DNA of 64,000 nucleotides. Origin: Algoriphagus sp. (GTDB lineage: Bacteria; Bacteroidota; Bacteroidia; Cytophagales; Cyclobacteriaceae). The notes under the pieces were generated by a model. The model was not told the origin of the DNA. It did no database searches and saw only the letters and a program-made list of their open reading frames with translations. Below, one piece after another: positions 16,740 through 25,528 of the stretch. How positions within the stretch are numbered: the first letter of the stretch is position 1; the number at the start of each line of letters is the position of its first letter. Where the stretch lies: assembly GCF_024305035.1 (NCBI RefSeq), contig NZ_JAMWZB010000010.1:79890-143889 (forward strand), in the 5' to 3' direction. Position numbers and translations under genes: made by a program.

Positions 16740-19700
16740 ATGAAAAAAGTCATACTATTTCATGTATGGGCTATGTCCAAAAAAATACTACAAGTTTTTC
16801 TGATTCAATGCCTTTCGATGAGCGTCTTATTTGCCAACTCCGGCAATGCACAAATTAAGACCATCGATCAGGTAGAATTGACACTCAATCTTAGCAATGC
16901 CGGATTACTAGAGGCATTTAACCGGATTGAGCATGCCACGGGTTTCAACTTTGTCTACACCAACAAAGAGTTGAAAAATGTGCCTCAAGTTAATCTGAAG
17001 GCAAATTCTAATGTCTACGATGCGCTAGTGGAGATATCCAAGCAAACGGGATTGAATTTTAAACAGGTCAATGGAAATATCCATGTACGCAGAAACAGTA
17101 CTGCCCAAGCCTCCCAATCGGTGGTCATTGAGGAACAGGAAGATGTTGCTGTCAGTGGAGTAGTCTATGACGATACAGGAGTTGCCCTACCGGGCGCATC
17201 GGTGATTGAAAAAGGAACCACCAATGGGACGGTAACCGATCTGGATGGAAGCTTCAGTCTGACCGTATCCTCTTCGGAATCTGTCTTGGTCGTGTCCTTC
17301 ATCGGGATGTTAACCCAGGAAATTACCGTGGGACAGCAGAGCGAATTCACCATCAATCTAGAGCAAGACACTAAATCCCTTGAGGAGGTTGTCGTGATCG
17401 GATACGGAACCCAAAAGCGGAGAGAAATCACCTCCTCAGTGGCTAAAGTAAATGAGGAAAGTTTCAATTCCGGTGGGGTTCGCTCGCCTTTGGATTTGAT
17501 TCAAGGAAAGGTGGCTGGATTGAGTATCACGCGAACGGAAGGTAACAACCCGAACTCTGGAGCTGCCATTCAGCTCAGAGGGGTGACCTCCTTGACCGGA
17601 AACCTGAGTCCATTGATTGTCATTGACGGGATTCCAGGGGGAAGCTTGGATTTATTGCAGCAGGATGATATTGCATCATTTGATGTGCTCAAGGACGGTT
17701 CGGCTGCAGCCATCTACGGTACCCGGGGAAATAATGGGGTGATTCTCATTACAACCAAAAAAGGAAAAGCCGGTGATCCAAGATTCGAATATTCTACTTA
17801 TTTCCAGCGGGACGTGGTGGACAGAAAACCCGATTTTCTCACTGCTGAGGAATACCGAGACCTAATCGATCAAGGCTTAATTGGTGAAGGAAATGATTTG
17901 GGAGCTTCCACTGACCTGTATGATGAATTGCTCAACAAACAAAACTTCAGTCAGTACCATAATTTTGCCGCTTCCGGAGGTACGTTGAATTCCAATTACC
18001 GGGCTTCCTTTTACTTTAATGATGCCGAAGGGATGGCCAAAGAAAATAGCCGTCGACAGTTTGGGGGCAGAATCAACTTTAATCAGACCGGACTTGAGGG
18101 TAGATTGCAGATGCAGTCCAATTTGGCCACTAATTTTAATTTAGCCAATCTTTTAGGAGGTGGAGGCACTGATTTTGAACAGGCAATTCAACGTAATCCA
18201 ACCGCGCCGATTCGGGATGAAAACGGTGAATTTGTAGAAACGGAAGCCTTTAATAACTACAACCCTCTGTCACGGCTACAGCACCGGATCAATGAGCGAA
18301 ATCAGGCAACTTTCTCCGGGGATACCCGATTCACCTTTGAAATCATCGAAGGATTGACGGTTAGTGCTTTTGGAGCACATGTTAGAAACACTTTCAACGA
18401 CCGACAGTATCGATCGCTCTTGGATTTTGCCCAGCGTCCCAATGCCCAATATCAGGGAACCGGATACGCTCGGAAGTACAATGAATTGACTTGGACCAAC
18501 GTATTTGAATCCACCGTAAATTATAAGCGAAACTTTGGGGATCATGCCTTCGACTTTATTGGAGGATATTCGTATCAGTACAGCACCTACGAGAATTTTG
18601 CGGTCAACAACAATGGGTTTACTACCGATGCGTTTCTGGACTGGAACTTGGGTGCGGGTAGTGCGATCAACAATACTTTGCTTCCCAGACCCGGTATGGG
18701 GAGCTTCAAGGATGACAATACCTTGATTGCTTTGTTTGGCCGAGTCAGCTATTCCTTCAATGAAAAGTATTTTGGTCAGGTGACTTTCCGAAGAGAAGGC
18801 TCGTCCAAATTTGGGGCAAACAACAAGTGGGGTAACTTCCCGGCCTTTTCTGCCGGATGGGATCTTTCCAAAGAGGATTTTCTTTCCGGAATCAGTCAGA
18901 TAGACAATTTGAAACTTCGCGTAGGATATGGAGTCACCGGTAATCAGGGGATTCCTAATTACCAGTCCTTGGTTACTTTAAGTACCGGTGGAGTGTATCC
19001 TCAAGAGGGAATTTTCTATCAGACCTACGGACCCTCCAGAAACCCAAATCCAGACCTTCGGTGGGAGAAAAAACAGGAATGGAATATTGGATTGGATTTT
19101 GGCGTATTCAACAATCGCTTAACCGGTTCTTTGGATATCTATCAGCGTAATACCGTGGACTTGCTTAATAATTACACTGCACAGCAGCCTCCGTTCGTTC
19201 GAAGCTCCATTTACACCAATGTAGGAAGTATCAAAAACAAAGGGGTGGAACTTTACCTCAATGGGGTGATTGTGGAAAAAGAGGGTTTCCGATACAGTGT
19301 GGATTTTGCCGCAAACTCCCAATTTAATGAATTGAGTACGCTTTCCAATGAGTTTTACTCTGCGGATTTCTTGGAATATGGCTTTTTGCCTTCTCCGGGT
19401 AATCTCGGTGCTGCGATTCGACTGGAAGAAGGCGGGAAAGTTGGAAACTTCTACGGAAAACGCTTTGCCGGATTTGATGAAGATGGCAAGTGGTTGTTTT
19501 TCAATGCTGACGGAGATGCAGTTTCTGCTAGCGAAATCACTCCTGGTGATCTGACAGTGATCGGAAATGGAGTACCCAAATACATGGCCTCCCTTTCTAA
19601 TAACATCAGTTATAAAAACTGGGACTTTACGGTTTTCTTCCGAGGAAAATTTGGCTATGATATCCTCAATACACAAGATTTGTATTTTGGAAATAAGGCC

Positions 19701-20021
19701 TGGTTGCCCAATAACCTGTTAAGCAGTGCCATCACCAAAAATGCCGAGTTGGACGATAATCCGCAGTTCTCGGATTATTATTTGGAAAATGGAAGCTTCG
19801 TGAAGCTGGACAACGTGACCATCGGGTACAACTTTGATGTGAGTGGAAAAGCAGTGAAAAACCTCCGGGTATACGCCACCGGGAGAAATTTACTGACCTT
19901 TACGGGTTATTCCGGATTGGATCCTGAGTTGCAGGATACAGGTTTCACCACCGGGATAGATAACCGCGGATTCTATCCACGGACCAATTCGTATACCCTG
20001 GGTTTGAACATCACTTTCTAA
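16740..20021 (+). CDS. SusC/RagA-family TonB-dependent outer-membrane transporter with STN signalling domain
   Basis: 1093 residues. Signal peptide, then an STN (secretin/TonB short N-terminal) domain (about 45-115, VELTLNLSNAGLLEAFNRIE), a carboxypeptidase-like regulatory domain (about 135-210, SGVVYDDTGVALPGASVIEK), a TonB box and plug (LEEVVVIGYGTQKRREITSS; IDGIPGG) and a beta-barrel ending in aromatic YTLGLNITF. It pulls a bound oligosaccharide or other polymer fragment through the outer membrane with TonB energy, and the STN domain signals to the FecR protein upstream. SusD follows after 12 bases. Substrate unknown: no glycosidase in the window identifies it. Confidence 0.95.
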   Translation: MKKVILFHVWAMSKKILQVFLIQCLSMSVLFANSGNAQIKTIDQVELTLNLSNAGLLEAFNRIEHATGFNFVYTNKELKNVPQVNLKANSNVYDALVEISKQTGLNFKQVNGNIHVRRNSTAQASQSVVIEEQEDVAVSGVVYDDTGVALPGASVIEKGTTNGTVTDLDGSFSLTVSSSESVLVVSFIGMLTQEITVGQQSEFTINLEQDTKSLEEVVVIGYGTQKRREITSSVAKVNEESFNSGGVRSPLDLIQGKVAGLSITRTEGNNPNSGAAIQLRGVTSLTGNLSPLIVIDGIPGGSLDLLQQDDIASFDVLKDGSAAAIYGTRGNNGVILITTKKGKAGDPRFEYSTYFQRDVVDRKPDFLTAEEYRDLIDQGLIGEGNDLGASTDLYDELLNKQNFSQYHNFAASGGTLNSNYRASFYFNDAEGMAKENSRRQFGGRINFNQTGLEGRLQMQSNLATNFNLANLLGGGGTDFEQAIQRNPTAPIRDENGEFVETEAFNNYNPLSRLQHRINERNQATFSGDTRFTFEIIEGLTVSAFGAHVRNTFNDRQYRSLLDFAQRPNAQYQGTGYARKYNELTWTNVFESTVNYKRNFGDHAFDFIGGYSYQYSTYENFAVNNNGFTTDAFLDWNLGAGSAINNTLLPRPGMGSFKDDNTLIALFGRVSYSFNEKYFGQVTFRREGSSKFGANNKWGNFPAFSAGWDLSKEDFLSGISQIDNLKLRVGYGVTGNQGIPNYQSLVTLSTGGVYPQEGIFYQTYGPSRNPNPDLRWEKKQEWNIGLDFGVFNNRLTGSLDIYQRNTVDLLNNYTAQQPPFVRSSIYTNVGSIKNKGVELYLNGVIVEKEGFRYSVDFAANSQFNELSTLSNEFYSADFLEYGFLPSPGNLGAAIRLEEGGKVGNFYGKRFAGFDEDGKWLFFNADGDAVSASEITPGDLTVIGNGVPKYMASLSNNISYKNWDFTVFFRGKFGYDILNTQDLYFGNKAWLPNNLLSSAITKNAELDDNPQFSDYYLENGSFVKLDNVTIGYNFDVSGKAVKNLRVYATGRNLLTFTGYSGLDPELQDTGFTTGIDNRGFYPRTNSYTLGLNITF

Positions 20022-20033
20022 AAAAGGAGAACT

Positions 20034-21653
20034 ATGAAATTTATCAAAAAAACATATCAAATTTTAGTCGCTTTTGTCCTTGTTGGAGTGAGTAGTTGTA
20101 TGGATCTCTCCGAGACTTTTTACAGTGAACTATCCAAGGATAACTTCTATAATAACAAGGTCGAAGTAATGCAGGGTGTCTTGCGTCCCTTTACCCACAT
20201 GCAGGCTTGGCTTGCTCCCACGGGACAAAATGGATTTTATTACCATAGTGAAATGGCTGCCGATCAAGTAGCTTGGCCACAGAAAGGTCGACATGGCTTT
20301 GATGGAGGAGATCACATTCGACTTCACTATCATACTTGGACACCTGACGAACCCCGCATGCGTTCTGCTTGGTCTCTTATGTGGGAAGGAGTAGGCTATG
20401 TCAATGCGATTTTAGGTGATTTGGAAACCCTCGATATTCAGCGTGCCGGTTTGACCGAAGAAGAGCGGGACAAATTAATCGCCGAAGTGAAAGTCATGCG
20501 TGCCTACCATTACATGCGCATCATGGATATGTGGGGCAATGTGCCGATTATCACTCAGGTGGGAGAGCCACTTAATCCACCCACCTCCCCTCGGGCTGAG
20601 GTATTTAATTTTGTGATGACCGAGCTGGAGGAAAATGTGGAAATGCTCGAACCCCTTTCCCAAGCATTGGTAGGTCGGGTATCCAAAGCAGCAGGCTATG
20701 CCATGCTATCAGAACTTTACCTAAACGCAGAAACTTGGGCGGGTACTCCGATGTGGGATAAATGCATCGAATATTCCGATAAAGTGATTAACGGAGAAGG
20801 GGGATCACTTACCGGAACCATGGCCTTGGACTCGGATATTTTGGGACCCTTTGAAAATGACAATCACCTGTCCCCGGAAAATATCTTCCAATTTGCTTTC
20901 AGTAGAGAAGGTGGATTTACCTTCAATTGGGGAGGTTTTTATTTTGGTTACGGGAACATGTCCCAGGCCTTAAATGTGACCTACAGTGGATGGAATGCCT
21001 TTGTGGTTATCCCTACAGCTTTTGATGCTTACCAGGAAAATGACCTTAGAAAGCAAGAGTGGTTCTTATTTGGCCCGCAGTATTTCTATGGTACGGATGA
21101 TCCGATCCTAGGTACAGAGGAATATGACGGTGAACCTTTGGTGTATGTCAATTCGATCCGACGAAACAGTGAAGGACAAACCGGAGAAGGATCCATGACT
21201 GACGGGGAAGAAAACAGTGGTGCTCGATTCCATAAATACCGATCCGGTACCGTGGATGATGAGGGATACTGGGAGAATGATTATATCATTTATCGTCTCA
21301 CCGAGATTTATTTCAACAAGGCTGAAGCTTTGATGCGTCAAAACGGAGGACAGGCAACCCCAGAGGCCGTAGACCTGATCAATGCTTCCCGGAAACGAGC
21401 ATTCGCTCCTGAGGATTGGGCTGATGCTGCGTATACTACTTCTACCCTGACCCTAGAAGAGCTACTTGCCGAAAGGGGACGAGAGTTTATCTTTGAAGGG
21501 AAAAGAAGAACTGATTTGATCAGATTTGGTAAATTCAGCACCGGAGACTGGTGGGATCACCGTCCAACCAATGATCCTAACCTGAATTTATTCCCTATTC
21601 CTCAGATTCAAATCACTTCCAATCCTAACCTGGAACAAAACCCTGGATATTAA
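20034..21653 (+). CDS. RagB/SusD-family substrate-binding lipoprotein
   Basis: 539 residues. Lipobox VLVGVSSC at about residue 22, then the SusD fold with TPR-like helices (RAYHYMRIMDMWGNVPIITQ; LTEIYFNKAEALMR) and the conserved C-terminal ELLAERGREFIFEGKRRTDL. It forms the lid of the SusC barrel on the cell surface and captures the ligand. A clear AAAAAGGAGA lies before the ATG, rare in this window, and suggests strong translation. Same operon as SusC. A 10-bp hairpin 12 bases downstream separates it from the DUF1080 gene. Confidence 0.95.
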   Translation: MKFIKKTYQILVAFVLVGVSSCMDLSETFYSELSKDNFYNNKVEVMQGVLRPFTHMQAWLAPTGQNGFYYHSEMAADQVAWPQKGRHGFDGGDHIRLHYHTWTPDEPRMRSAWSLMWEGVGYVNAILGDLETLDIQRAGLTEEERDKLIAEVKVMRAYHYMRIMDMWGNVPIITQVGEPLNPPTSPRAEVFNFVMTELEENVEMLEPLSQALVGRVSKAAGYAMLSELYLNAETWAGTPMWDKCIEYSDKVINGEGGSLTGTMALDSDILGPFENDNHLSPENIFQFAFSREGGFTFNWGGFYFGYGNMSQALNVTYSGWNAFVVIPTAFDAYQENDLRKQEWFLFGPQYFYGTDDPILGTEEYDGEPLVYVNSIRRNSEGQTGEGSMTDGEENSGARFHKYRSGTVDDEGYWENDYIIYRLTEIYFNKAEALMRQNGGQATPEAVDLINASRKRAFAPEDWADAAYTTSTLTLEELLAERGREFIFEGKRRTDLIRFGKFSTGDWWDHRPTNDPNLNLFPIPQIQITSNPNLEQNPGY

Positions 21654-21664
21654 GGCAATAAAAA

Positions 21665-21697
21665 AAGCAACTGGTGGATTTTTTCTGCCAGTTGCTT
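21665..21697 (+). other. Perfect 10-bp hairpin after the susD-like gene
   Basis: AAGCAACTGG / CCAGTTGCTT with a 13-base loop. The + strand continues TAACTTAATC rather than a T-run; the A-run is on the 5' side. It may be an attenuator or a processing and stability stem that sets the SusCD : downstream mRNA ratio. Only the reverse strand would give a classic terminator. Confidence 0.45.
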
Positions 21698-21731
21698 AAC
21701 TTAATCAATTAAAATCACTTCGCTAAAATTT

Positions 21732-23495
21732 ATGAAATTCAATTCTGGAAAGATTGGACTGGGAATGTTTTTGCTCTGCGCAGGATCATTTTCAAGCCAA
21801 GGGCAGACTCAATTGACCCTTTCGGATTTTCAATCTCCCTCCAAAAGCTGGAAGGAGGCTGCCCAAGTTTGGGCTGATCCACAGGAAGCCACAATGCTCT
21901 ATTCCGATGGGGAGGGGACCGTCTTTTATAATCTACCGGATCGGAAAAATCCCGGTAAAGACCTCATCTCCTCATCAGAATATGGAGATGTGGAGCTAAA
22001 AATGGAATACCTCATGGCCCCAGGCTCCAATTCGGGACTTTACCTACAAGGCCAATATGAAATTCAACTGTTGGACAGCTGGACGACCACCTATCCAAAA
22101 GCTGGAGACAATGGAGGCATTTACCAGCGGTGGGACGAGTCCAAACCTGAGGCTGAAAAAGGGTATGAAGGTTATGCTCCCCGTCAAAATGCAAGCAAAG
22201 CTCCTGGGCTTTGGCAAACTTTGGAAGTGGGCTTTGAAGCTCCCCGCTTTTCGGCTTCCGGAGAAAAAATCAAAAATGCACACATTCGATACGTTCGGTT
22301 GAATGGAGTAGTGGTCCAGGAAGATGTTTCGCTGAGTGGTCCTACCCGAGGGGCATTACAAGCAAAGGACATAGCCCGAGGTCCGCTTCGGATTCAGGGA
22401 GACCATGGGCCAATTGCCATTCGTAACCTGGAAGTTAAGGCCATGGATACCCCCGCCCCCCAAATCAACGCGTTGACCTATGAAGCCTACGCAGGCAGTT
22501 TTACCGAATTGAATCAAATCGAAGGGAAAAGCCCGGATATAACCGGTGAATTTGAGACTCTGGCTGATTTTTCATCTGGGGTTAGGGGAAATTCACTTGT
22601 CAAAGTAGAAGGAACACTGCAAGTGGAAAAATCAGGAATCTACCGATTTGACATGGCTTCCGCGCAAGGATTGGTTCGGATGGATTTGGCCGATCAATCC
22701 AGTGGGGAATTGAGCAGAAATGGAATTAACCTGGAAGCCAACTTAGAAAAAGGCAGTCATCCGATTACTTTTTGGGTTTCCAAACCCCGTGATTGGAGTA
22801 CGCAGGGATTTAGGCTGCAAGTGAGTGAGGCCAACCTTTGGCCGGTTGCCTTAAGTGAACCGGCGGGATTTGCCGAATGGAATACTGACCCAATTTGGGT
22901 AGATACCCAAGAAAATCCAATCATCCGCTCTTTTATGGAAATGCCGGATCGGGGAAAAATTTCCCATGGCGTTTCGGTTTCCTCCCAAGCAGGAATTCAT
23001 TTTTCCTACGATTTGAGCACTGGACGCTTGATTCGGGTTTGGCGCGGAGAATTCTTAGACGCAACCCCGATGTGGAATAACCGAGGAAATGGGGTTTCTC
23101 GTCCTTTGGGAAGTCAAACATACCTGGATAGCCGATCCAAATCAGATCCGATAGCAGGTATTGCCGATTTCCAACCTAAAGGATATCAGGTTATGGGAGA
23201 TGGAGCAGTCAAATTTCTGGCGCAGGCCGGAGCAAATCAGATCAGTGATGTGCTTATGCTACTAGAAGATGGTACAGGAATAAAGCGAACGATTACGCTG
23301 GGGAATTCCGGATCCGAGGTCATTGCCATCGCAGAAGGTTCCCAGATCAAAGAAATTAAACAGGGGCTGTATTTGATTGAAGATACCGGGTTGTATCTAT
23401 CACTTTCGGATGCTAACATGAAGCCTACTGTGAACTCCGAGGGTCAAGTGGTGTTGCCCATCAATTCCACGCTTACCTATACCCTGCTATTTTAA
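21732..23495 (+). CDS. Secreted DUF1080 (3-keto-disaccharide hydrolase-like) protein
   Basis: 587 residues with a signal peptide ending near FSSQGQ. Residues about 25-240 are a DUF1080/LamG-like jelly roll (AQVWADPQEATM; EYGDVELKMEYLMAPGSNSG, YLQGQYEIQLLDSW, GPLRIQGDHGPIAIRNLEVK). A PA14-like beta domain (about 265-370) and a C-terminal domain of about 180 residues follow. DUF1080 proteins are linked to hydrolysis of 3-keto-glycosides made by periplasmic glycoside 3-dehydrogenases; the dehydrogenase is not in this window. Probably periplasmic or surface exposed. In line with SusCD and 12 bases ahead of the cytochrome-propeller gene, so likely one functional unit. Confidence 0.85.
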   Translation: MKFNSGKIGLGMFLLCAGSFSSQGQTQLTLSDFQSPSKSWKEAAQVWADPQEATMLYSDGEGTVFYNLPDRKNPGKDLISSSEYGDVELKMEYLMAPGSNSGLYLQGQYEIQLLDSWTTTYPKAGDNGGIYQRWDESKPEAEKGYEGYAPRQNASKAPGLWQTLEVGFEAPRFSASGEKIKNAHIRYVRLNGVVVQEDVSLSGPTRGALQAKDIARGPLRIQGDHGPIAIRNLEVKAMDTPAPQINALTYEAYAGSFTELNQIEGKSPDITGEFETLADFSSGVRGNSLVKVEGTLQVEKSGIYRFDMASAQGLVRMDLADQSSGELSRNGINLEANLEKGSHPITFWVSKPRDWSTQGFRLQVSEANLWPVALSEPAGFAEWNTDPIWVDTQENPIIRSFMEMPDRGKISHGVSVSSQAGIHFSYDLSTGRLIRVWRGEFLDATPMWNNRGNGVSRPLGSQTYLDSRSKSDPIAGIADFQPKGYQVMGDGAVKFLAQAGANQISDVLMLLEDGTGIKRTITLGNSGSEVIAIAEGSQIKEIKQGLYLIEDTGLYLSLSDANMKPTVNSEGQVVLPINSTLTYTLLF

Positions 23496-23507
23496 CGAAG
23501 ATTGAAA

Positions 23508-25442
23508 ATGCGCAATAACATGCTAGTAAAACATATACGCCTGATTTTGGGCCTTTGCCTGGGATTAGGCTACTCAGTTCAAGCTCAGGAATCTCCCAAA
23601 GAGGAAGATTTCTTCAAAATTGTGAGAGTTCCCGCACCGGAAGGTACTTTGCTGGAAGTTGGGGGATTAGGAATGCTTCCCAATGGAAATCTGGGAGTTG
23701 CTACCCGCCGGGGGGATGTGTATGTGGTCGAAAATCCCACTTCAGCCCGTCCCTATTTTAGGAAATTTGCCTCAGGGCTTCATGAAATTTTAGGTCTTCA
23801 TTATGAAGAAGGAAGCTTTTATGTGGTCCAGAGAGGGGAATTGACCCGACTTCGGGATATGGATTCTGATGGGAAAGCGGATTATTATGAAACAGTGGCG
23901 TCTTGGCCGCTCTCGGCTCACTATCATGAGTACAGTTTTGGTCCCAAATTGGCTCCGGACAATACTTTTCTTGTCACCACCAATGTTGCCTTTGGGGATC
24001 AGGAATGGTGGAGAGGGGAGAGTCGCGTGCCTTATCGGGGATGGACCCTAAAAGTGCATCGTGATGGAAGAATCGAGCCTTATGCCACAGGTATGAGATC
24101 TCCTGCCGGACCGGGGGTCCTTAATGGAGAGATTTTTTATACCGAAAACCAGGGGGATTACATGGCCTCAGGTGGCTTATGGCATTTGGAAAAGGGAGAC
24201 TTCAGTGGGCATCCGGCTGGATTGAGTTGGGCTCAAACTGAAGGTTCACCTATCGAAATGACTACCGCGGAGTTCAATGAAGTGGTGGACCCACAAAAGG
24301 TAAAGGATGAAAATGGACGCTATATCAAGCCTGAAAATGTTCAGGACGATAATTTTATCACGCTATATGAGGCAAAGGAGTCCTTGCCCGAAATCAAATT
24401 ACCGGCCGTTTGGTTGCCACATGGAATTCATGGGATTTCCAATTCCGAGCCTTTAGTCATTCCCGAAGGTTACTGGGGTCCTTTTGGAGGCCAGATTCTG
24501 GTAGGAGATCAGGGGCAAAGTAAAATTATGCGAATCATGCTGGAGCAGGTCAATGGGGTTTATCAAGGGGCCTCGATTGATTTCCGTTCCGGATTTCAGT
24601 CCGGGGTGCTTCGGATGGCTTTTGCCGAAGATCAGTCTTTGTTTGTAGGCGAAACCAATAGAGGTTGGGGTTCAGCCGGTGATGCCAATGAAGGACTGCA
24701 GCGCCTGATATGGAACCGGCAGGTACCTTTTGAAATCCGGGATATCAAAGCCAAGCCGGATGGATTTGAAATCGAATTTACCCATCCGGTAGATCAAGAA
24801 AGCGCCATGAACAAGGACAGTTATTTCGTGGGCAGCTTTACCTATAAGTATTTTCCGGTGTATGGTTCCGCTCCTGTTCGGAATGAAACCCACCAGATTA
24901 AGGGAATAAGGGTTTCTGAAGATGGAATGAAAGTCAGAATTGCGTTGGATACCTTGTATCAATATCATGTTCATCGCTTGAGTTTCCCAGGTATCCGAGA
25001 GAAGGGTAGCTCTAATGAGTTGGTTCACATGGATGCGTATTATACGCTCAATGAAATTCCAGCCGGGGAAAAAATGGAAATTAAAGCAATGCCAAAGCCC
25101 GTGGCCCAGCAGCCTGCTCAACCCACTCCGGTTAAGAAACCGGCAACGCCTACCCAACCCACCGTGAGGCAAACCGACCAGGTAGTCAATGAAACGGAGA
25201 TCAAAGCACTCCTGACCAAAAATACCTGTACGGCCTGTCATGCTACCGACAAAAAACAGGTCGGGCCAGGTTTTAAAGAAATTGCCGAGCGCAGGTATTC
25301 CGCGGAACGAATCGTTGAGTTGATCTATAATCCAGAGCCCGAAAACTGGCCGGATTACGCCACACCGATGCCGCCGATGCCTCAAGTACCCAGGGAGGAA
25401 GCCTTAAAAATCGCTAAATGGATCAATTCTCTGAATGACTAA
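23508..25442 (+). CDS. Secreted beta-propeller protein with C-terminal cytochrome c domain
   Basis: 644 residues from the ATG at 23508 (a TTG at 23502 is the alternative). Signal peptide (LGYSVQAQE), a six-bladed NHL/glucose-sorbosone-dehydrogenase-like propeller (about 35-430; GGLGMLPNGNLGVATRRGDV, DMDSDGKADYYETV), an Ig-like part, a Pro/Gln/Thr-rich linker (about 530-560), and a c-type haem domain with CTACH at about residue 574 and a likely axial Met in ATPMPPMPQV. The design is that of periplasmic or membrane-linked dehydrogenases that hand electrons from a propeller active site to a haem; the oxidised substrate may be a sugar or glycoside, given SusCD and DUF1080 next to it. Substrate and cofactor are not established. 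Confidence 0.85.
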   Translation: MRNNMLVKHIRLILGLCLGLGYSVQAQESPKEEDFFKIVRVPAPEGTLLEVGGLGMLPNGNLGVATRRGDVYVVENPTSARPYFRKFASGLHEILGLHYEEGSFYVVQRGELTRLRDMDSDGKADYYETVASWPLSAHYHEYSFGPKLAPDNTFLVTTNVAFGDQEWWRGESRVPYRGWTLKVHRDGRIEPYATGMRSPAGPGVLNGEIFYTENQGDYMASGGLWHLEKGDFSGHPAGLSWAQTEGSPIEMTTAEFNEVVDPQKVKDENGRYIKPENVQDDNFITLYEAKESLPEIKLPAVWLPHGIHGISNSEPLVIPEGYWGPFGGQILVGDQGQSKIMRIMLEQVNGVYQGASIDFRSGFQSGVLRMAFAEDQSLFVGETNRGWGSAGDANEGLQRLIWNRQVPFEIRDIKAKPDGFEIEFTHPVDQESAMNKDSYFVGSFTYKYFPVYGSAPVRNETHQIKGIRVSEDGMKVRIALDTLYQYHVHRLSFPGIREKGSSNELVHMDAYYTLNEIPAGEKMEIKAMPKPVAQQPAQPTPVKKPATPTQPTVRQTDQVVNETEIKALLTKNTCTACHATDKKQVGPGFKEIAERRYSAERIVELIYNPEPENWPDYATPMPPMPQVPREEALKIAKWINSLND

Positions 25443-25491
25443 AGAAATTAAGATTGGGTTTATGAACCACAGTTGATGGTTTGAATTTTTG

Positions 25492-25526
25492 AAAACCAAT
25501 GGTCTTTTGGGCCATTGGTTTTTTTT
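25492..25526 (+). terminator. Rho-independent terminator of the SusCD/DUF1080/cytochrome locus
   Basis: AAAACCAATGG / CCATTGGTTTT, a perfect 11-bp stem with a 9-base loop and an eight-base T-run, 50 bases after the cytochrome gene's stop. The group II intron begins two bases after the T-run. Confidence 0.92.
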
Positions 25527-25528
25527 CG

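Noticed and set aside
21665..21697. Hairpin after susD as a classic + strand terminator
   Set aside because: The T-run is missing on the + strand; the A-run is on the 5' side, so I record it only as a hairpin.
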